Shown: positions 62,201 through 64,000 of the stretch, one piece after another | Layout: every line of letters begins with the position of its first letter | Numbering within the stretch: position 1 is the first letter of the stretch | Notes under the pieces: generated by a model | The model's database searches: none | Told to the model about the DNA's origin: nothing | What the model saw: only the letters and a program-made list of their open reading frames with translations | Made by a program: the position numbers and the translations under genes | Assembly: GCA_034408855.1 (NCBI GenBank) | Contig: JAWXCK010000156.1 | Coordinates: 10,409-74,408, forward strand | DNA: 64,000 nucleotides | Reading direction: 5' to 3' | From: JAIYDQ01 sp034408855 | GTDB lineage: Bacteria > Planctomycetota > Planctomycetia > Pirellulales > Pirellulaceae

Positions 62201-63546
62201 TGCAAGATTTAGCCATCCCGGAGTTGGACGCGCTCCACAGCCCAACGAGTATCATTCGGATCCCGCCAGAGCTCGATGTTCCTGTCACTTCGCGAGTTAT
62301 GAAACTGGTCGACACGACGGCCTTTCGACGACTGAAAAGCATCAGTCAGCTTGGCTTAGTATCTCAGGTCTATCCGGGCGCAACGCATTCTCGATTCGAG
62401 CATTCCTTAGGCGTCTATCGAAACGGACTTTTGTTTCTAAAGAGACTTGCAAGTATGCCAGAGTTTCGAAAGGCTATTTCGGAAGCCGATGCGCAGCTCT
62501 TGATCGTCGCCGGCTTACTTCACGATTTAGGGCACTGGCCGTTTTGTCACCTGATCGAAGATATGCGATTGGAAGGCGTTGCGAGCCACGAACATGTCGC
62601 GCGCCAATTTCTATTGAATAGCGAAATAGCCGATGTGCTCGAGCGCGATTGGGGAATAGAGGCGGATGCGATCGCTGAGCTCCTATCGCCCACCAACCCA
62701 AAACAACCTCACTATCCTTTGCTTGGAAGCATTCTGAGCGGCCCGATCGACATTGACAAACTCGACTATCTCGATCGCGACTCGCTTCATGCAGGCGTAC
62801 CGTATGGTCGTAACTTCGATCGGAATCGATTGGTCAGCCAATTGTGTCTTGGTCCAGACAGCAAATCGCTCGCGATCACCGACAAGGCTCGAACGGCCGC
62901 CGAGATGATGGTTTTCGCTCGATATGTCATGTTTAGTGAAGTCTATTGGCATCATGCCGTCCGCAGCGCAACAAGCATGCTCCAGCGAGTTATCTGGGAG
63001 CTCCTCAGGAATGCACGAGTGCAGGCCGAGGGTGGCGGCCTGCTATTGAACTCGTGGCAGTCGATGGGCGACAGCGAATTCATTCAGAAAATTCGAGAGT
63101 ACGCTTCCAACTCGAATGTGGCACCGATCGTTGAAGGACTATTTGGAAGTAAGCGAGTACTCTACAAGCGCTTAGCGGAATTTCACAGTTTAGAATCGCC
63201 CGAATTGCACGCGGCGCTGGCGAGACGTCCCTACATCGAATTGGTCGAAATCGGGAATCGACTCGCCGAGCGGCTGGCTAAGGAAGCCAAAATGGAGATC
63301 CGTCCAACTGAAGTGCTGATTGACGCGCCACCAACCAAACTTGAAGTTCAATTCAACGTACACGTCAAGCAATCATCGGGAGCGTTTCTACCGCTTGGTG
63401 ACTTATCGCCCGTCGCCAAAACATTAGCCAGCCAGCAATTCGATAGTCTAGTAAAACGCGTTCGAATCTTCGTCGCACCCGCATTGCGAGATCGCCTTCG
63501 CAGCATCGATCTTTTATCGTGCATTCAGAGTGTCCTAGAGAAGTAA
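62200..63546 (+). CDS. HD-domain dNTP triphosphohydrolase-like protein
   Basis: The family motifs HSRFEHSLGV, LLHDLGHWPFCH, and GPIDIDKLDYLDRDSLHAGVPYG identify an HD superfamily phosphohydrolase related to SAMHD1 and bacterial dGTPases. The HD metal site is H..HD..D. At 448 residues it is normal. The C-terminal ~120 residues are less conserved. The overlapping start with the alarmone hydrolase-like gene points to coordinated nucleotide turnover. Some relatives protect against phage by depleting dNTPs; nothing here shows that directly. Confidence 0.85.
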   Translation: MQDLAIPELDALHSPTSIIRIPPELDVPVTSRVMKLVDTTAFRRLKSISQLGLVSQVYPGATHSRFEHSLGVYRNGLLFLKRLASMPEFRKAISEADAQLLIVAGLLHDLGHWPFCHLIEDMRLEGVASHEHVARQFLLNSEIADVLERDWGIEADAIAELLSPTNPKQPHYPLLGSILSGPIDIDKLDYLDRDSLHAGVPYGRNFDRNRLVSQLCLGPDSKSLAITDKARTAAEMMVFARYVMFSEVYWHHAVRSATSMLQRVIWELLRNARVQAEGGGLLLNSWQSMGDSEFIQKIREYASNSNVAPIVEGLFGSKRVLYKRLAEFHSLESPELHAALARRPYIELVEIGNRLAERLAKEAKMEIRPTEVLIDAPPTKLEVQFNVHVKQSSGAFLPLGDLSPVAKTLASQQFDSLVKRVRIFVAPALRDRLRSIDLLSCIQSVLEK

Positions 63547-63600
63547 GAAAAATTGCGAGACTTCTCACCGTAAAAGCAACTGTGGGGCATCTCTATTTGT

Positions 63601-63645
63601 GGGGTGTCCCCAAAGGCTCCCCATGCGGGGTGTCCCCAAGGCTCC
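63601..63645 (+). repeat. Two direct repeats flanking the remnant
   Basis: GGGGTGTCCCCAAAGGCTCC (63601-63620) is repeated as GGGGTGTCCCCAAGGCTCC (63627-63645), differing by one A. Each contains GGGG..CCCC palindromes. Such units often lie near RAYT genes in planctomycetes. Confidence 0.65.
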
Positions 63646-63648
63646 CTC

Positions 63649-63924
63649 TCGTCCGTAGCATTGGTTGGATATAGTCACGGTGGCGGCACAGTGTATCAGA
63701 TCTCTCGCAAGATGTGGGACGAATCGCTTTCGGCGTTCCTTTTGTTCACGTCATACATTGATGCAGTTAAGCAAGACAACATGACCTTAGACCTTTCCCC
63801 AGAAAACAGACGGCCTTTTTTATTGTCTGGAGGCTTTCATCAGAGTCAATGGCAGTGGAATGATTCGTTTCTGTACGGGGATCCTGCGAGTGCAGGGGCG
63901 ATCAAAGGGGTCAGGCCTCTTTGA
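63649..63924 (+). pseudogene. Alpha/beta hydrolase fragment (GYSHGGG)
   Basis: The frame reads SSVALVGYSHGGGTVYQISRKM, AFLLFTSYIDAVKQDN and FHQSQWQWNDSFLYGDP, a Ser-nucleophile elbow plus downstream blocks of the C-terminal hydrolase domain found in large planctomycete secreted proteins. It has no N-terminal part, and its end runs into GGGGTCAGGCC repeat sequence. It seems a fragment left by insertion or rearrangement. Confidence 0.55.
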
Positions 63925-63977
63925 TTGACATTAGGACTCCGACTTGGTAAGTTAGCAGGTTTTCGAGCGGAGGAATT

Positions 63978-64000
63978 ATGCCAAGGTCACCGAGAGCCGA
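63978..64000 (+). mobile_element. RAYT (REP-associated tyrosine transposase) gene, first codons
   Basis: An ATG at 63978 after GCGGAGGAATT (GGAGG at 4-nt spacing) opens MPRSPRA, the usual beginning of planctomycete IS200-like REP-associated transposases. The upstream GGGGTCAGGCCTCTTTGATT sequence (63910-63929) is a typical companion. Only the first 7 codons are in the window. Confidence 0.65.

Noticed and set aside
1..64000. tRNA, rRNA, CRISPR or prophage features
   Set aside because: No T-loop-like GTTCGAATCC context in an intergenic region, no regularly spaced direct repeats of CRISPR type, and no phage structural genes were seen.

Overview
The window comes from a planctomycete, most likely of the Pirellulaceae. 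The evidence is the set of lineage-typical families: DUF1501, DUF1559 with a PulG-type leader, secreted zinc-ribbon/GYF_2 proteins, an exported propeller-cytochrome c-ThuA fusion, a Cys-type sulfatase with a formylglycine-generating enzyme, a bacterial CE15 esterase, a DUF4159 remnant, and the start of a REP-associated transposase. Shine-Dalgarno sequences are patchy, several genes start with TTG or GTG, and -10 boxes of the TATAAT type are visible. I see no rRNA, tRNA or CRISPR array.

Layout. 1-1789: end of a DUF1501 gene and a fatty acid desaturase. 2214-8360: a tight plus-strand run (secreted protein, DUF4190/DUF3299-like membrane protein, DegT aminotransferase, ThiD2-ThiE fusion, TPR-GT41 glycosyltransferase). 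8508-9578: an exported TIM-barrel isomerase. 22650-9618: a long minus-strand run with M48 peptidase, argH, an exported HEAT/receiver-like protein, a sigma-54 activator, an Ntn-hydrolase asparaginase, a YyaL-like thioredoxin-domain protein, an exported hydrolase, lactate permease and a 2-hydroxyacid dehydrogenase. 22786-29412: a GT4 glycosyltransferase, a double TRASH/YHS protein, a D-aminoacylase-like amidohydrolase, a frameshifted FGE, a lipoprotein and a DUF1559 pseudopilin.

29599-31816 is the accessory part and the main discovery. It is a cassette array of ParDE, HicBA, a lone antitoxin and a zinc-ribbon gene separated by near-identical ~210-nt elements. The ends of these elements have the paired boxes of integron attC sites. 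No integrase is in the window, so it looks like an integrase-less attC cluster loaded with toxin-antitoxin genes.

32228-48568 is mostly housekeeping: rsmG-mfd, an SGNH hydrolase, ispG, a large NfeD-type protein, rpsA with a clear terminator, rpiB and an SDR with a degenerate active site, then a GYF_2 protein and a cytochrome c'-like protein. 48786-56154 holds degradative secreted functions (sulfatase, CE15 esterase, propeller-cytochrome-ThuA protein). 56224-60396 contains a GT2 gene broken by an in-frame amber codon, an APC permease, and a DUF47-PiT phosphate transport pair. 60397-64000 contains a DUF4159 fragment, a CPBP protease followed by two HD-domain nucleotide hydrolases, a hydrolase remnant flanked by repeats, and the first codons of a RAYT transposase.

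Genes that appear to work together: lldP with the 2-hydroxyacid dehydrogenase (lactate/glyoxylate use); DUF47 with PiT (phosphate uptake); FGE with sulfatase (maturation); sulfatase, CE15 and ThuA-cytochrome protein (polysaccharide use); RsmG and Mfd (overlapping reading frames); the two HD hydrolases (overlapping stop/start). Several loci are decayed (FGE frameshift, GT2 amber stop, DUF4159 and hydrolase fragments), and each needs a check against raw reads.
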